Assembly (NCBI GenBank): GCA_040902925.1
Contig: JBBDWJ010000168.1
Location: 1-28,778 of the forward strand
Source of the DNA: JBBDWJ01 sp040902925
GTDB lineage: Bacteria > Acidobacteriota > Terriglobia > Bryobacterales > UBA6623
DNA length: 28,778 bases
Direction of reading: 5' to 3'
Shown: one piece after another, positions 7,893 to 17,794 of the stretch
How positions within the stretch are numbered: the stretch's first letter is position 1
Layout: every line of letters begins with the position of its first letter
Program-made: the position numbers and the translations under genes
The notes under the pieces: generated by a model
Told to the model about the DNA's origin: nothing
Database searches by the model: none
What the model saw: the letters and a program-made list of their open reading frames with translations, nothing else

Positions 7893-8348
7893 TCAGGCGC
7901 CCCGCAGATGACCCAGCACCTCGATCAGCCTGCGAACCCGCTTGGCCTTGACGCCGGCGAAGCTTTTCGCCATTAAGGCAAGGACGGGGGCATCAAGCCG
8001 CTCGATCAATTCCGTCCCTTGCTCGGTCAGCCGTACCCGCACGATCCGGCGGTCGGCTGCGTCCCGGCTCCTTTCCACGAGCCCCCGACCGATCAGCCTA
8101 TCCACCAGACGAGTGACATCAGAATCCCGGGTGTGCATTCGCTCACCGATGGAGCTGGACGCAATCCCTTCCTCCCCGTCTCGAACGATGCGAAGGGCCG
8201 TATATTGGGTGAAAGAGACACCGAAGGGCTTGAGGACCTCATTCAAGCGGCCGTTCAGGTGTTCCCCGGCCCGCAGTATCTCGCCGACAGCCCACTCCTC
8301 GGCGGAACGCATGGATGGGAGGAGTTCGGTGGATTGCTTCTTCTTCAA
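7893..8348 (-). CDS. MarR-family transcriptional regulator
   Basis: Winged-helix DNA-binding regulator of 151 residues. Features in order are an N-terminal dimer helix (EEWAVGEILRAGEHLNGRLN), a helix-turn-helix (ASSSIGERMHTRDSDVTRLV) and the MarR wing signature DRLIGRGLVERSRDAADRRI, followed by C-terminal dimer helices. The start is set at a TTG (8348) giving MKKKQSTELLPS, because GGGAAAGG lies just ahead of it; the frame is open to 8411 and an ATG at 8312 has no ribosome site. With this start the protein contains no cysteine, so it is not an OhrR-type thiol sensor. It lies between the kinase gene (133 nt upstream) and the peroxiredoxin gene (148 nt downstream), all in one direction. The ligand is unknown. 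Confidence 0.9.
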   Translation of the reverse strand: MKKKQSTELLPSMRSAEEWAVGEILRAGEHLNGRLNEVLKPFGVSFTQYTALRIVRDGEEGIASSSIGERMHTRDSDVTRLVDRLIGRGLVERSRDAADRRIVRVRLTEQGTELIERLDAPVLALMAKSFAGVKAKRVRRLIEVLGHLRGA

Positions 8349-8481
8349 TCGCCTTTCCCAACCACGACCACCAGGATAATGGTTAAAACGAATATCGTCA
8401 ACACAATTCAATTGAGCAATGTTTGGAGTCGCGCCGCCCGCGCGGCTACTACAGCTTGGGTTTGATACCGGTGCCGGGGCC

Positions 8482-11205
8482 CTAACGCGTAGGCTCGGGC
8501 TCGATCATCCAGATGTTAGCGGTGAGGTCGGTGAGAGCAAACACCAGACTGTCAGCGGTGACCGACATGTTAAAACCGGCATCAACCATCGAGCGGCCGG
8601 CTTGGTGAAAGTGGACGACATTGAAAGGGGCGCCAGACGGGCGTTTGGTCGCCGCGTCCAGCCGTTGGGCCCAGATACAGCGAAATCCGTCGCGGTCGGA
8701 GAGGAAGTAGAGCGTCGCTCCGTTGGGAGACCAGGCAATGTTGCGGTCCATTTGGTCGCCGGCGCTGAGGGGTATCCACTCCTCGACAGGAATTTGTTGC
8801 CGGCCCCGGAACGGGGCGACGTAGATCTGCCGGGTTGTGGACGAGCTTAGCCCATGGAAGGCGACCCAATGACCGTCGGGAGAAAAACGCGCTTCGTAAA
8901 GAATAAAGTCAGGATGCGAAAACAAAGTCTGCGGGCCGGCCCCGGAGAAATCGTAAAAACTGATGGTGTGGGTGTCGGCCATCGGCCGGGCCATCAGGCC
9001 GGAGCCGTCCGGTGACCAACCGTAGGGTCCCGCACAGTCTTCGCACAGAACCTGCGATGTGCCATCGGCCAGCGTCAATACGGCGACCGATTGGTGGGTG
9101 TCGCGGGTCACGCGGAAGGCAACCTTGGTGCCGTCCGGAGTAATCTGCGGGAGGCCCTCCGACCACGATGCGGTTGTGAGGGCGGTTTCGGTCCCGGTGC
9201 GCCGCTCTCTCATCCAAACGTCGCGGTTTCCTGTGCGGTTGGAATCGTAGATCAGGATGCGGCCGTCAGGTGTGAGCGACGGGCTCAAATCCTGGGAGGT
9301 ACCGCCGGTAATCCGTTCCAGGGGACCTTGGACGCGCGCCTCGTCGGGTTCGATGGGGAGCGCCCAGATATTCAGGTTCTGATCGAGGCTGGAGAACACC
9401 AACCGTCCATCTGGCGCCACCGAGGGAAATTGCTCGCGGCCAGCTCCCGCGGTCAGCCGCTCGGCCGTGCCCGCGGTCCGCCAAGGATTCTGCAACAGCG
9501 GAGCCCTCCAGACGTTGAAGCTCGTGCCCCACTGAGTAGCGAACAGGACGCCGCCGCCATCCACCGAAGCCGGGTATGGGACGTCGGGGAATGCTGTTGG
9601 AAACCGCCCGTCACCGATGGGCGCGCGGACCACCGGGCCGTCCTGCAATGGCGTGATCCACCAGCCGTCACGTTCCTGGTCATCGACGCCGACAAACAGC
9701 AGGTGCTGGCTGTCGGGCAGCCAGACTGGATTGCGGGCGATGGAAAACTCGCTGCGCAGCGCCTTGGGAGCGCCACCGCGGGTCTCCACGACGAACACAT
9801 TTCCGGTGAAGCTGCTGGACGTCTGGCCGACCCAATAGGCGATCCACCGCCCGTCGGGCGAGATGTGGGGATCGCGGCCGTTTCGGACCACCAGCCGCGG
9901 CTCGCCGCCCAGCACGGGAATCAGGTAGATGCCGCCGCCGTCGCGCTCAGAGCGGAACGCGATGCGGCTGCCGTCGGGCGAAAACGAGGGCTGTGAATCG
10001 TCGGCGGCGTGACGGGTCAGACGGATCGGTTCGCCGCCGCCGAGGTGCTTGACCCAGATATCGAGATTGCCTTCCCCGGAACGGTCGGAGGCGAAGGCGA
10101 TCAACGTGCCGTCGGGGGAAATAGCCGGTTGAAACGTCAGCCCGGAATCATAGGTGAGCTGGGTAACTTGAAAATAGGGCGAGGGTGGCTGAGGTGCGCC
10201 GGCGCCGAACCGCCAAGCGGCAAAGACGATGGCCGCCGCCAGTGCAAGAAGCGCGAGCGGCAGGGCCCAACGCTGCAAGGCGGTGCGAGGGGTAAGCGCC
10301 GGCACCCGAGGCTTGGGGGCCAGTTGCGGCAGCCATTCCTCGCTCTTGCTGCGTTTACCGCTTTCTTGACGGCTCGAGTCCAGCTTCTTGCGGATTGTCG
10401 CCAGATCGATGCCGAATTCCCCGGCGCTTTGATAGCGGTCCGCCGGCTCCTTCGCCAGCGCTTTGCTGACGATCCAGTCGAGTTCCAGGGGCATCCCGGT
10501 GCGCAGGGCAGTGATGGGCTCGGGGTCCTCCTCGGTGATGGCGTACATCACTGCCTTGTCGTACTGGCCGCGAAACGGCGTCCTGCCGGTGACCATCTCG
10601 TAAAGCACAACCCCAAGGGACCAGATATCGGAGCGGTGGTCGATATCGGCGCTGTAGGTCTGCTCGGGGGACATGTAGGCGACCGTGCCAACGATGGTTT
10701 CCTTGCGAGTGATTTTCGAGTGATGGGCCAGTTGCGCCAGGCCGAAGTCCATGATCGTGACGCGCATGCGGTCGCCGCCTTTGGGCGTCAGCATGATGTT
10801 GCCGGGCTTGATATCGCGATGCACGATCTGGTGGCTATGGGCCTCGTGTAGACCTTCCGCCACCTGGTGGGCGATATCGAGGGCTTGTTTCAGATCGAGC
10901 GTGCCCGATTCGATGTGCTCGTCGAGACTCTGGCCCTCGACGTGGGCCATGGCGATGAAGGTGTGCTCGCCAACCTCGTCGATTTCATAGATTGTGCAGA
11001 TGTTGTGATGGCTGAGCGCGGCGGCGGCCTTCGCTTCGCGAATGAAGCGCTTGCGCGTCTCCTCGTCTGGAAGAGTTCGCGGCGACAGAAATTTCAGGGC
11101 TACGGTGCGCTCCAGGCGGGTGTCTTCGGCCTTGTAGACAACACCCATGCCGCCCTCGCCGATCTGTTCGAGGATGCGATAGCGGGAAATGGTCTGCCCG
11201 ATCAT
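8482..11205 (-). CDS. Membrane Ser/Thr protein kinase with TolB/PD40 propeller sensor
   Basis: PknB-type kinase of 907 residues. The cytoplasmic kinase domain (about 8-275) is intact: glycine loop IGEGGMGVVYKAED (15-28), catalytic Lys38 in VALKFL, HRDIKPGN (129-136, Asp131), DFG (153-155) and the APE-equivalent MSPEQ (178-182). A charged linker leads to one membrane helix (about 313-332, LPLALLALAAAIVFAAW). Outside, about 560 residues form a beta-propeller with about nine PD40-type repeats, seen as SPDGTLIAFASDRSG, SPDGSRIAFRSERDG, TPDGRILIYDSNRTG, SPDGHWVAFHG and SPNGATLYFLSDRDG. Kinase-PD40 fusions are typical of Acidobacteriota, usually in many paralogues. The substrate and the extracellular ligand are unknown. 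The gene is divergent from the thioredoxin/NHL gene. Confidence 0.95.
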   Translation of the reverse strand: MIGQTISRYRILEQIGEGGMGVVYKAEDTRLERTVALKFLSPRTLPDEETRKRFIREAKAAAALSHHNICTIYEIDEVGEHTFIAMAHVEGQSLDEHIESGTLDLKQALDIAHQVAEGLHEAHSHQIVHRDIKPGNIMLTPKGGDRMRVTIMDFGLAQLAHHSKITRKETIVGTVAYMSPEQTYSADIDHRSDIWSLGVVLYEMVTGRTPFRGQYDKAVMYAITEEDPEPITALRTGMPLELDWIVSKALAKEPADRYQSAGEFGIDLATIRKKLDSSRQESGKRSKSEEWLPQLAPKPRVPALTPRTALQRWALPLALLALAAAIVFAAWRFGAGAPQPPSPYFQVTQLTYDSGLTFQPAISPDGTLIAFASDRSGEGNLDIWVKHLGGGEPIRLTRHAADDSQPSFSPDGSRIAFRSERDGGGIYLIPVLGGEPRLVVRNGRDPHISPDGRWIAYWVGQTSSSFTGNVFVVETRGGAPKALRSEFSIARNPVWLPDSQHLLFVGVDDQERDGWWITPLQDGPVVRAPIGDGRFPTAFPDVPYPASVDGGGVLFATQWGTSFNVWRAPLLQNPWRTAGTAERLTAGAGREQFPSVAPDGRLVFSSLDQNLNIWALPIEPDEARVQGPLERITGGTSQDLSPSLTPDGRILIYDSNRTGNRDVWMRERRTGTETALTTASWSEGLPQITPDGTKVAFRVTRDTHQSVAVLTLADGTSQVLCEDCAGPYGWSPDGSGLMARPMADTHTISFYDFSGAGPQTLFSHPDFILYEARFSPDGHWVAFHGLSSSTTRQIYVAPFRGRQQIPVEEWIPLSAGDQMDRNIAWSPNGATLYFLSDRDGFRCIWAQRLDAATKRPSGAPFNVVHFHQAGRSMVDAGFNMSVTADSLVFALTDLTANIWMIEPEPTR

Positions 11206-11363
11206 CTACAACTTGGACCTGTCAGCCGCCACAGCGGTTTGGGAGCTTCACTAGCTGCGCGTGTCGGCGAATGATTGCCGGTCAAGAGGGTAGTTTGAGC
11301 GCGCGGGGACTCTCCAATGTCAATCGTATCGGATGCAAACGCGTTGCGCTAGTGCGTGGGAGC

Positions 11364-11388
11364 GCGCTGATGCTCCAGCGCATTTTTT
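11364..11388 (+). terminator. Terminator-like hairpin with T-run inside a divergent gap
   Basis: Stem GCGCTG (11364-11369), loop atgctc, stem CAGCGC (11376-11381), then A and six T (11383-11388). It has the form of an intrinsic terminator on the plus strand. It lies between two divergent genes, where a plus-strand terminator would stop a transcript heading for the thioredoxin/NHL gene about 107 nt further on. It may end a small RNA, act as an attenuator, or be chance. The stem is short for a strong terminator. Confidence 0.4.
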
Positions 11389-11494
11389 GCTTGAAACGGG
11401 GCATTCGGAGCGCGGCTTCGGGCGCCAGACAGCGGGGGCCGCGCACTCGGCAGAGCAATCCGCGGGCGCACCAATCGGTGCGTGAAGCTCCGCT

Positions 11495-13392
<1,898 letters not shown>

Positions 13393-13396
<4 letters not shown>

Positions 13397-14163
13397 GCGC
13401 GGCTACCACATACTTTGAAAAAACTCTTTCCCTGATTGAGCGCATTCGCGAAACGCAGCTACCTGCGATCAACGACGCGGCGGCGATCTGCGCTGAGTCG
13501 ATCGCCAACAAGGGCCTGGTGTTTCTGTTCGGAGCGGGTCATTCGCGCATGATGTGCGAGGAGATGACGCCGCGGCAGGGCGCCTTCGTCGGCTTCTTCG
13601 CGCTGGTCGAGCTGGCGCTTTCGAACCATGCCTCGATCATCGGCGCCAACGGGCTACGGACGGCACTGGCGCTCGAGCGGCAGGAAGGGTACGCCGGGGA
13701 GATTCTTAAGAGTTTCAGCTTCGGGCCGCACGATGCGTTCATCGTCATCTCGACCAGCGGGATACGTCCTGTCATCGTCGAAATGGCGTTGGGGGCGAAG
13801 CAGCGCGGTATGCCGGTGATCGCGGTCGTTTCGAAAGAGCATTGCAGCCAGTCGCAGCCGGCGCATTCGTCGGGCAAGAAGCTGATCGATGTCGCCGATG
13901 TGGTGCTCGACAACCAGTGCCCGCCGGGAGACTGCGTGGTCGAACTGGAAGGTCTGGAGTGGCGGACAGGCCCGGCCTCGACGGTTACGGGCGGCATGCT
14001 GATCAACATGCTGCGCTGCGAGGTTGCCGAACGGCTGCTGGCGCGCGGCGTGAAGCCAGTGCTGCTGCCAAGCCACCAGTTCGTTGGAAACCAAAGCGCC
14101 GCCGAACAGCTCGACCGCTTCTACGAGGCATACCGAAAAAGCCTGGCGCACTTGTTCGAGTAG
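13393..14163 (+). CDS. SIS-domain sugar isomerase-like protein
   Basis: A 256-residue sugar-phosphate-binding protein of the SIS (sugar isomerase) fold. The phosphate-binding loops are visible: VFLFGAGHSRMMCEEM (about 43-58) and VISTSGIRPVIVEMALGAKQ (about 117-136), followed by GMPVIAVVSKEH. Relatives are annotated as UPF0309 or sugar isomerase domain proteins with MurQ- and GmhA-like folds; the exact substrate cannot be read from sequence. It begins with GTG in a GTGA overlap with the preceding stop codon, so it is translated in step with the thioredoxin/NHL protein. A Gfo/Idh/MocA dehydrogenase follows in the same direction beyond a palindrome-filled gap. This suggests sugar or amino-sugar metabolism, but the overlap with a redox protein is unexplained. 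Confidence 0.87.
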
Positions 14164-14167
14164 GTAA

Positions 14168-14601
14168 AGGCGCTCCCGCCTGTACCTCGGCGCGAAGCGC
14201 CGATGTCTGGAGTTTGGCCTTTGGGGACCCCAACGGGGAAACTCCAAGAGGCGGCAGGGTTGGGGTCTGGCAGGCCCGTTCACGGGCCTTGCCCGGCGAA
14301 GCCGGGTTTTAGCCCGGTCGTTTACGGCCGGTTGGGCGGCCACCTCATCGTGCCTAGGCCGCTTTCAGCGGTCTTTCGAAAGAGAACGCGAGACGAGCTG
14401 AAGCTAAGGAACGGGAAGCCCGCTTGAAGCGGGCTGGGGAGCACGAACAGGACCCCGCATACCGGCCGTAAACGACCGGCCTATGCCCGACTTGGTCGGG
14501 AGGAAGCCGCCTGAAGGCGACTCCGCTAGCTTCGCGCTCCCGCATCCGCCTGCAGCGGCGGATCGAAAGAGCGAAACTCCAGACCTCGGCGCGAAGCGCC
14601 G
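14168..14601. repeat. Cluster of short hairpins bounded by nested inverted repeats (REPIN-like)
   Basis: Almost the whole gap after the SIS gene is palindromic. Perfect or near-perfect stems include 14168-14181, 14188-14202 (cggcgc-gaa-gcgccg), 14208-14246 (8-bp stem enclosing ttggggaccccaa), 14273-14288, 14292-14306 (cccggc-gaa-gccggg), 14357-14373, 14417-14435 (8-bp stem), 14486-14500, 14508-14519, 14544-14563 and 14587-14601. Loops are often three bases (gaa, ttc, tga, ttg). The hairpins are also arranged as a larger mirror. The segment 14188-14215 matches the reverse complement of 14574-14601 at 24 of 28 positions. The 19-mer ccggtcgtttacggccggt (14314-14332) is exactly inverted at 14461-14479. 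No plausible gene is present. This resembles REP/BIME or REPIN arrays. One role could be ending transcription of the upstream operon. Confidence 0.8.
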
Positions 14602-14670
14602 ATGCGCTCGACGAGTGGACACCGCGCGCACATAGCTAACGGCCGAAACTGGCTACCGGAACAAACAGCG

Positions 14671-14692
14671 GAACAGACAGGATTGTCTGTTC
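14671..14692. repeat. Perfect 9-bp hairpin just upstream of the Gfo/Idh gene
   Basis: The arms gaacagaca (14671-14679) and tgtctgttc (14684-14692) pair perfectly around a four-base loop (ggat). The hairpin ends 13 nt before the ATG at 14706, where no Shine-Dalgarno is visible. It could be a dispersed intergenic repeat, a regulator binding site (a dyad of this size fits a dimeric protein) or an mRNA structure affecting translation. Sequence alone does not choose among these. Confidence 0.6.
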
Positions 14693-14705
14693 TACATCGA
14701 CAACC

Positions 14706-15749
14706 ATGAAAACCATCCACATCGCGATGCTCGGCTCGGGTTTCGTCGCCGAGTTCTACTTGCAGGGCCTGCAGAACGTCAACGGGCAGCAGGTCGTCGT
14801 CAACTATTCGCGGTCGAACAAACGCGCCGCCGAGTTCGGCAAAAAGTGGGGCATCCCCGAGCGCTCGACGAACCTCGACGCCGTCATCGCCCGCGACGAC
14901 ATCGACCTGTTCATCATTGCGCTGCCGAACGAAGAGCACATGCCGGCCGCCAAGGCTCTCGCCCTCGCAAAGCGCAACCAGGTTTGCACCAAACCCTTGG
15001 GACGCAACCGCCGCGAGGCCAAGGAAATGCTGGCCGCCGCGAAAAAGGCGGGCGCGATGCACGGCTACGCCGAAACCGAAGTCTTCGCGCCGGCGGTCGT
15101 CAAAGCGCGCGAGGTAATCGAGCACGGCGGCATCGGACGCGTGCTGTGGGTGCGCTCGCGGGAATCGCACAGCGGGCCACACAGCCCGCATTTCTGGGAC
15201 ATCGAAAAAACCGGCGGCGGCGCTTTGAACGATCTCGGCTGCCATTGCATCGAGGCAGCGCGCTACTTCTACGGCAAGCAGGACCAGATCGTCGAAGTCA
15301 TGGCTTGGGGCGACCGCCTGGTTCATCACAAGAAAACCAAAGGCGAAGACAACGCCTTGCTGGTGCTGAAATTCTCAGGCGGCGGGATTGCACACTGCGA
15401 GCTTTCGTGGACGACGCTGGGCGGGCTCGACCTGCGCAATGAAATTCACGGCTCGGCGGGCTCGATCTTTACCGATGTGACGCGCCAGACGCCAACGACC
15501 ACCTTTACGACGAAGTCCGCCGGCTACGTCATCGAGAAGGCCGACATCGATCTTGGCTGGACCCGCCCATTACCGGAGGAGGCCTTCGCCTACGGCTACC
15601 AGGCGGAAATGCGCCACTTTGTGGAGTGTGTGCGCAATGGGGAAACCCCTCGCGAAACCTACGAAGACGGCTACGCTGTCAATTGCATTCTCGACTCCGG
15701 GTATGAGTCGATGAAGAACCGCAAATGGGTGCGCGTGAAGTACAAGTAA
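14706..15749 (+). CDS. Gfo/Idh/MocA-family NAD(P)-dependent oxidoreductase
   Basis: Dehydrogenase of 347 residues acting on a sugar, inositol or related polyol; the exact substrate is unknown. The N-terminal Rossmann fold starts IHIAMLGSGFVAEFY (about 4-18). IIALPNEEHMPAAKALAL and KPLGRNRREAKEML (near 98) carry the EKP-type motif, in which the glutamate is replaced by Thr (CTKPLG). The C-terminal sheet domain contains TGGGALNDLGCHCIEAARYF, the G-x-DxGxH motif with the catalytic-region Asp and His. Length is normal for the family. The gene follows the palindrome cluster and a 9-bp hairpin and converges on an SDR gene with 33 nt between stops. With the upstream SIS protein it suggests a carbohydrate-processing neighbourhood, though the gap argues against a single operon. 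Confidence 0.92.
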   Translation: MKTIHIAMLGSGFVAEFYLQGLQNVNGQQVVVNYSRSNKRAAEFGKKWGIPERSTNLDAVIARDDIDLFIIALPNEEHMPAAKALALAKRNQVCTKPLGRNRREAKEMLAAAKKAGAMHGYAETEVFAPAVVKAREVIEHGGIGRVLWVRSRESHSGPHSPHFWDIEKTGGGALNDLGCHCIEAARYFYGKQDQIVEVMAWGDRLVHHKKTKGEDNALLVLKFSGGGIAHCELSWTTLGGLDLRNEIHGSAGSIFTDVTRQTPTTTFTTKSAGYVIEKADIDLGWTRPLPEEAFAYGYQAEMRHFVECVRNGETPRETYEDGYAVNCILDSGYESMKNRKWVRVKYK

Positions 15750-15782
15750 CTGCCGTGGAGAGATCGGATTGGTATGCTCCGC

Positions 15783-16547
15783 CTATCGGATCGACCTGCC
15801 GCCATCAATGGGCAATGTGACTCCCGTGATAAACGAGGCCTCGTCGCTGGCCAGAAACAGGATCGCGTAGGCGACTTCCTCAGGCCGCCCGCAACGCCCG
15901 ATGGGATGTTTCGCGAGCCAGTAGCGGCGCATCTGCTCGGCGTCTTCGGCTGCGTCAAGCGCGCCTTGCACCATGCGCGTTCCCTCGATCGTTGCAGGGC
16001 AAACGCAATTCACGCGAATGTTGTCGGGCGCGTAGTCGAGCGTCACGCCGACCACGCCGCCCTTCGAGGCCGAATAGGCGACCAGGCGATGATTGCCGCG
16101 GATAGCGTTGATCGATGCGACGTTCACGATGGAGCCGCCGGGCCTTTTGAGCATCTCGACGACGGCGTGCTTCGAGCACAGGAACACGCCCTTGAGATTC
16201 ACGTCGAGCACGCGCTGCCATTGTTCCTCGGTGGTTTCGGTAGCCAGGGCATTGAAGGAAATCCCCGCGCAGTTGATGAGGATGTCGAGCGCGCCGAACT
16301 CGTCCAAGGCGGTGCGCGCGAGTCGTTGTGCATCCTCGTCACGAGTTACGTCGGCTCGCACGGCGAGCAGCGAGCCCGGCAGACCCGCAGTATCGCGTTC
16401 GAGCCCTTCGCGGTCTTCGGGCTCGAAGTACCCGGCGACGACCGAGGCGCCCTCTCGTAGAAACAAAGCGCAGGTCGCCTTGCCGATGCCGCTACCGGCG
16501 CCGGTGATGACAGCCACCTTTCCCGCAAGCCTCAAGTTTTCCGCCAT
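15783..16547 (-). CDS. SDR-family NAD(P)-dependent oxidoreductase with a short internal deletion
   Basis: Classical short-chain dehydrogenase of 254 residues. Cofactor motif TGAGSGIG (15-22), NCAG (92-95), Asn117, Ser145 (NVASINA), Tyr158 and Lys162 (YSASKGG) are all present, so the catalytic tetrad is intact. The C-terminal TLPIDGGRSIR is typical. After YSASKGG the family normally has about 11-12 residues before LDYAPDNIRVN; here only GVVGVT precedes LDYAPDNIRVN, about four fewer residues (an RSMA-like segment is missing). This shortens helix F next to the active site. The start has a strong AGGAG six bases upstream. The gene converges on the Gfo/Idh gene and diverges from leuB. The substrate is unknown; sugar or 3-oxoacyl reduction is equally possible. 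Confidence 0.92.
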   Translation of the reverse strand: MAENLRLAGKVAVITGAGSGIGKATCALFLREGASVVAGYFEPEDREGLERDTAGLPGSLLAVRADVTRDEDAQRLARTALDEFGALDILINCAGISFNALATETTEEQWQRVLDVNLKGVFLCSKHAVVEMLKRPGGSIVNVASINAIRGNHRLVAYSASKGGVVGVTLDYAPDNIRVNCVCPATIEGTRMVQGALDAAEDAEQMRRYWLAKHPIGRCGRPEEVAYAILFLASDEASFITGVTLPIDGGRSIR

Positions 16548-16700
16548 GGTTCTCCTGGTACTTTTGCACCATTCTAGATTGTCTCGACGAACGGCACTGC
16601 GTAGTCTGAGGCTCTCAGTGTGCTGCTCCCACCTTCCGTGCCCGCATACAATAGAAGACTCGATCGGGCCGCGCAGCCCGCACAGGAGTATCCGTAATCC

Positions 16701-17786
16701 ATGAACATGAAGATTCTAGTGCTGCCCGGCGACGGCATCGGCCCGGAGGTCACCCGTGAGGCGGTGCGCGTGCTCAAACACGTGGCGCGCAAATGGAAGC
16801 ATGAGCTTCACCTGACCGAGGGCCTGTTGGGCGGCGTGGCGATCCACAAAACGGGCGGGCCGTTTCCCGAGGAAACCCGCAAGCTCGCTCTGGAGGCCGA
16901 CGCCACGTTGCTCGGAGCGGTCGGGCTGCCGGAATTCGACGACCTGCCGCCGGAGAAGCGTCCCGAGAAGGGCTTACTGGGAATTCGCAAGGCCTTGGAT
17001 GTCTTCGCCAACCTGCGGCCCATCGTGGCATTTGAGAGCCTGCTTGATTCCTCGCCACTCAAAAACGAAGTGGTGCGCGGCACCGACATGCTGATCGTGC
17101 GCGAGCTGACCGGCGGGCTTTACTTCGGCACGCCGCGCGGCATCAGCGAAGAGAACGGCGAGCGCGTGGCGGTGAATTCGATGGTCTACCGGCAGTCCGA
17201 GGTCGAGCGTGTCGCCCGCATGGCGTTCACCCTGGCGCGCGGCCGCCGCAACAAGCTGACTTCGGTCGACAAGGCCAATGTTCTCGAGAATTCGCAGATG
17301 TGGCGCCAGATTGTAACCGCCATGGGCAAGCAGGAATTTCCCGACGTCGAGCTGGAGCACGTGCTGGTCGATAACTGCGCCATGCAGTTGATCCTGAGCC
17401 CGAAACGCTTCGATGTGGTGGTGACCGAAAACCTGTTCGGCGACATCTTGAGCGACGAGGGCGCGGTGCTCGCCGGGTCGATCGGCATGCTGCCTTCCGC
17501 CTCGATCGGCGACAAGCTGCCCAACGGAGTCTGGCGCGGCCTTTATGAGCCTGTCCACGGTTCGGCCCCCGACATCGCGGGCCAGAATAAGGCCAATCCG
17601 TTGGCGGCGATCGGTTCGGCCGCCGCCATGCTGGGGTATAGCTTTAGCCTTAAAGACGAGCAGGCGGCTGTTGAGGAAGCGATGCAGAAGGTTTTGAAGG
17701 AAGGGAAAGTCACGGCTGACCTGAAGCCGGCGAAGCCGTTAACGACATCTGAGGCCGGCGAGGCCGTTTGCGACGCGATTGGTTAA
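16701..17786 (+). CDS. leuB: 3-isopropylmalate dehydrogenase
   Basis: NAD-dependent oxidative decarboxylation of 3-isopropylmalate, the third step of leucine synthesis, in the cytoplasm. The protein is 361 residues, normal length. Visible family marks are VLPGDGIGPEV at the start, LLGAVGLPEFD, the substrate-binding arginines in LLGIRKALDVFANLRP, VRELTGGLYFGTPRG, TSVDKANVLENSQMWR, the metal-binding aspartates in NLFGDILSDEGAVLAGSIGM and the nucleotide loop EPVHGSAPDIAGQNKANP. The asparagine-rich cofactor loop and the variable region fit LeuB rather than isocitrate or tartrate dehydrogenase. An AGGAG lies 12 nt ahead of the first ATG; a second ATG two codons later is possible. A TACAAT (16647-16652) may be its -10, without a good -35. 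Other leu genes are not in the window. Confidence 0.96.
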   Translation: MNMKILVLPGDGIGPEVTREAVRVLKHVARKWKHELHLTEGLLGGVAIHKTGGPFPEETRKLALEADATLLGAVGLPEFDDLPPEKRPEKGLLGIRKALDVFANLRPIVAFESLLDSSPLKNEVVRGTDMLIVRELTGGLYFGTPRGISEENGERVAVNSMVYRQSEVERVARMAFTLARGRRNKLTSVDKANVLENSQMWRQIVTAMGKQEFPDVELEHVLVDNCAMQLILSPKRFDVVVTENLFGDILSDEGAVLAGSIGMLPSASIGDKLPNGVWRGLYEPVHGSAPDIAGQNKANPLAAIGSAAAMLGYSFSLKDEQAAVEEAMQKVLKEGKVTADLKPAKPLTTSEAGEAVCDAIG

Positions 17787-17794
17787 GATGCCGC

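Noticed and set aside
9091..10851. Two plus-strand frames of 301 and 280 codons
   Set aside because: Antisense to the kinase-PD40 gene; no family features.
14168..14601. CRISPR array
   Set aside because: The repeats are of different sequences, lack constant spacing and are mostly self-complementary; no cas gene is nearby.
14003..14631. Several overlapping frames of 63-156 codons on both strands
   Set aside because: They run through the palindrome cluster or antisense to the SIS gene, are rich in Arg and Ala, and match no family.
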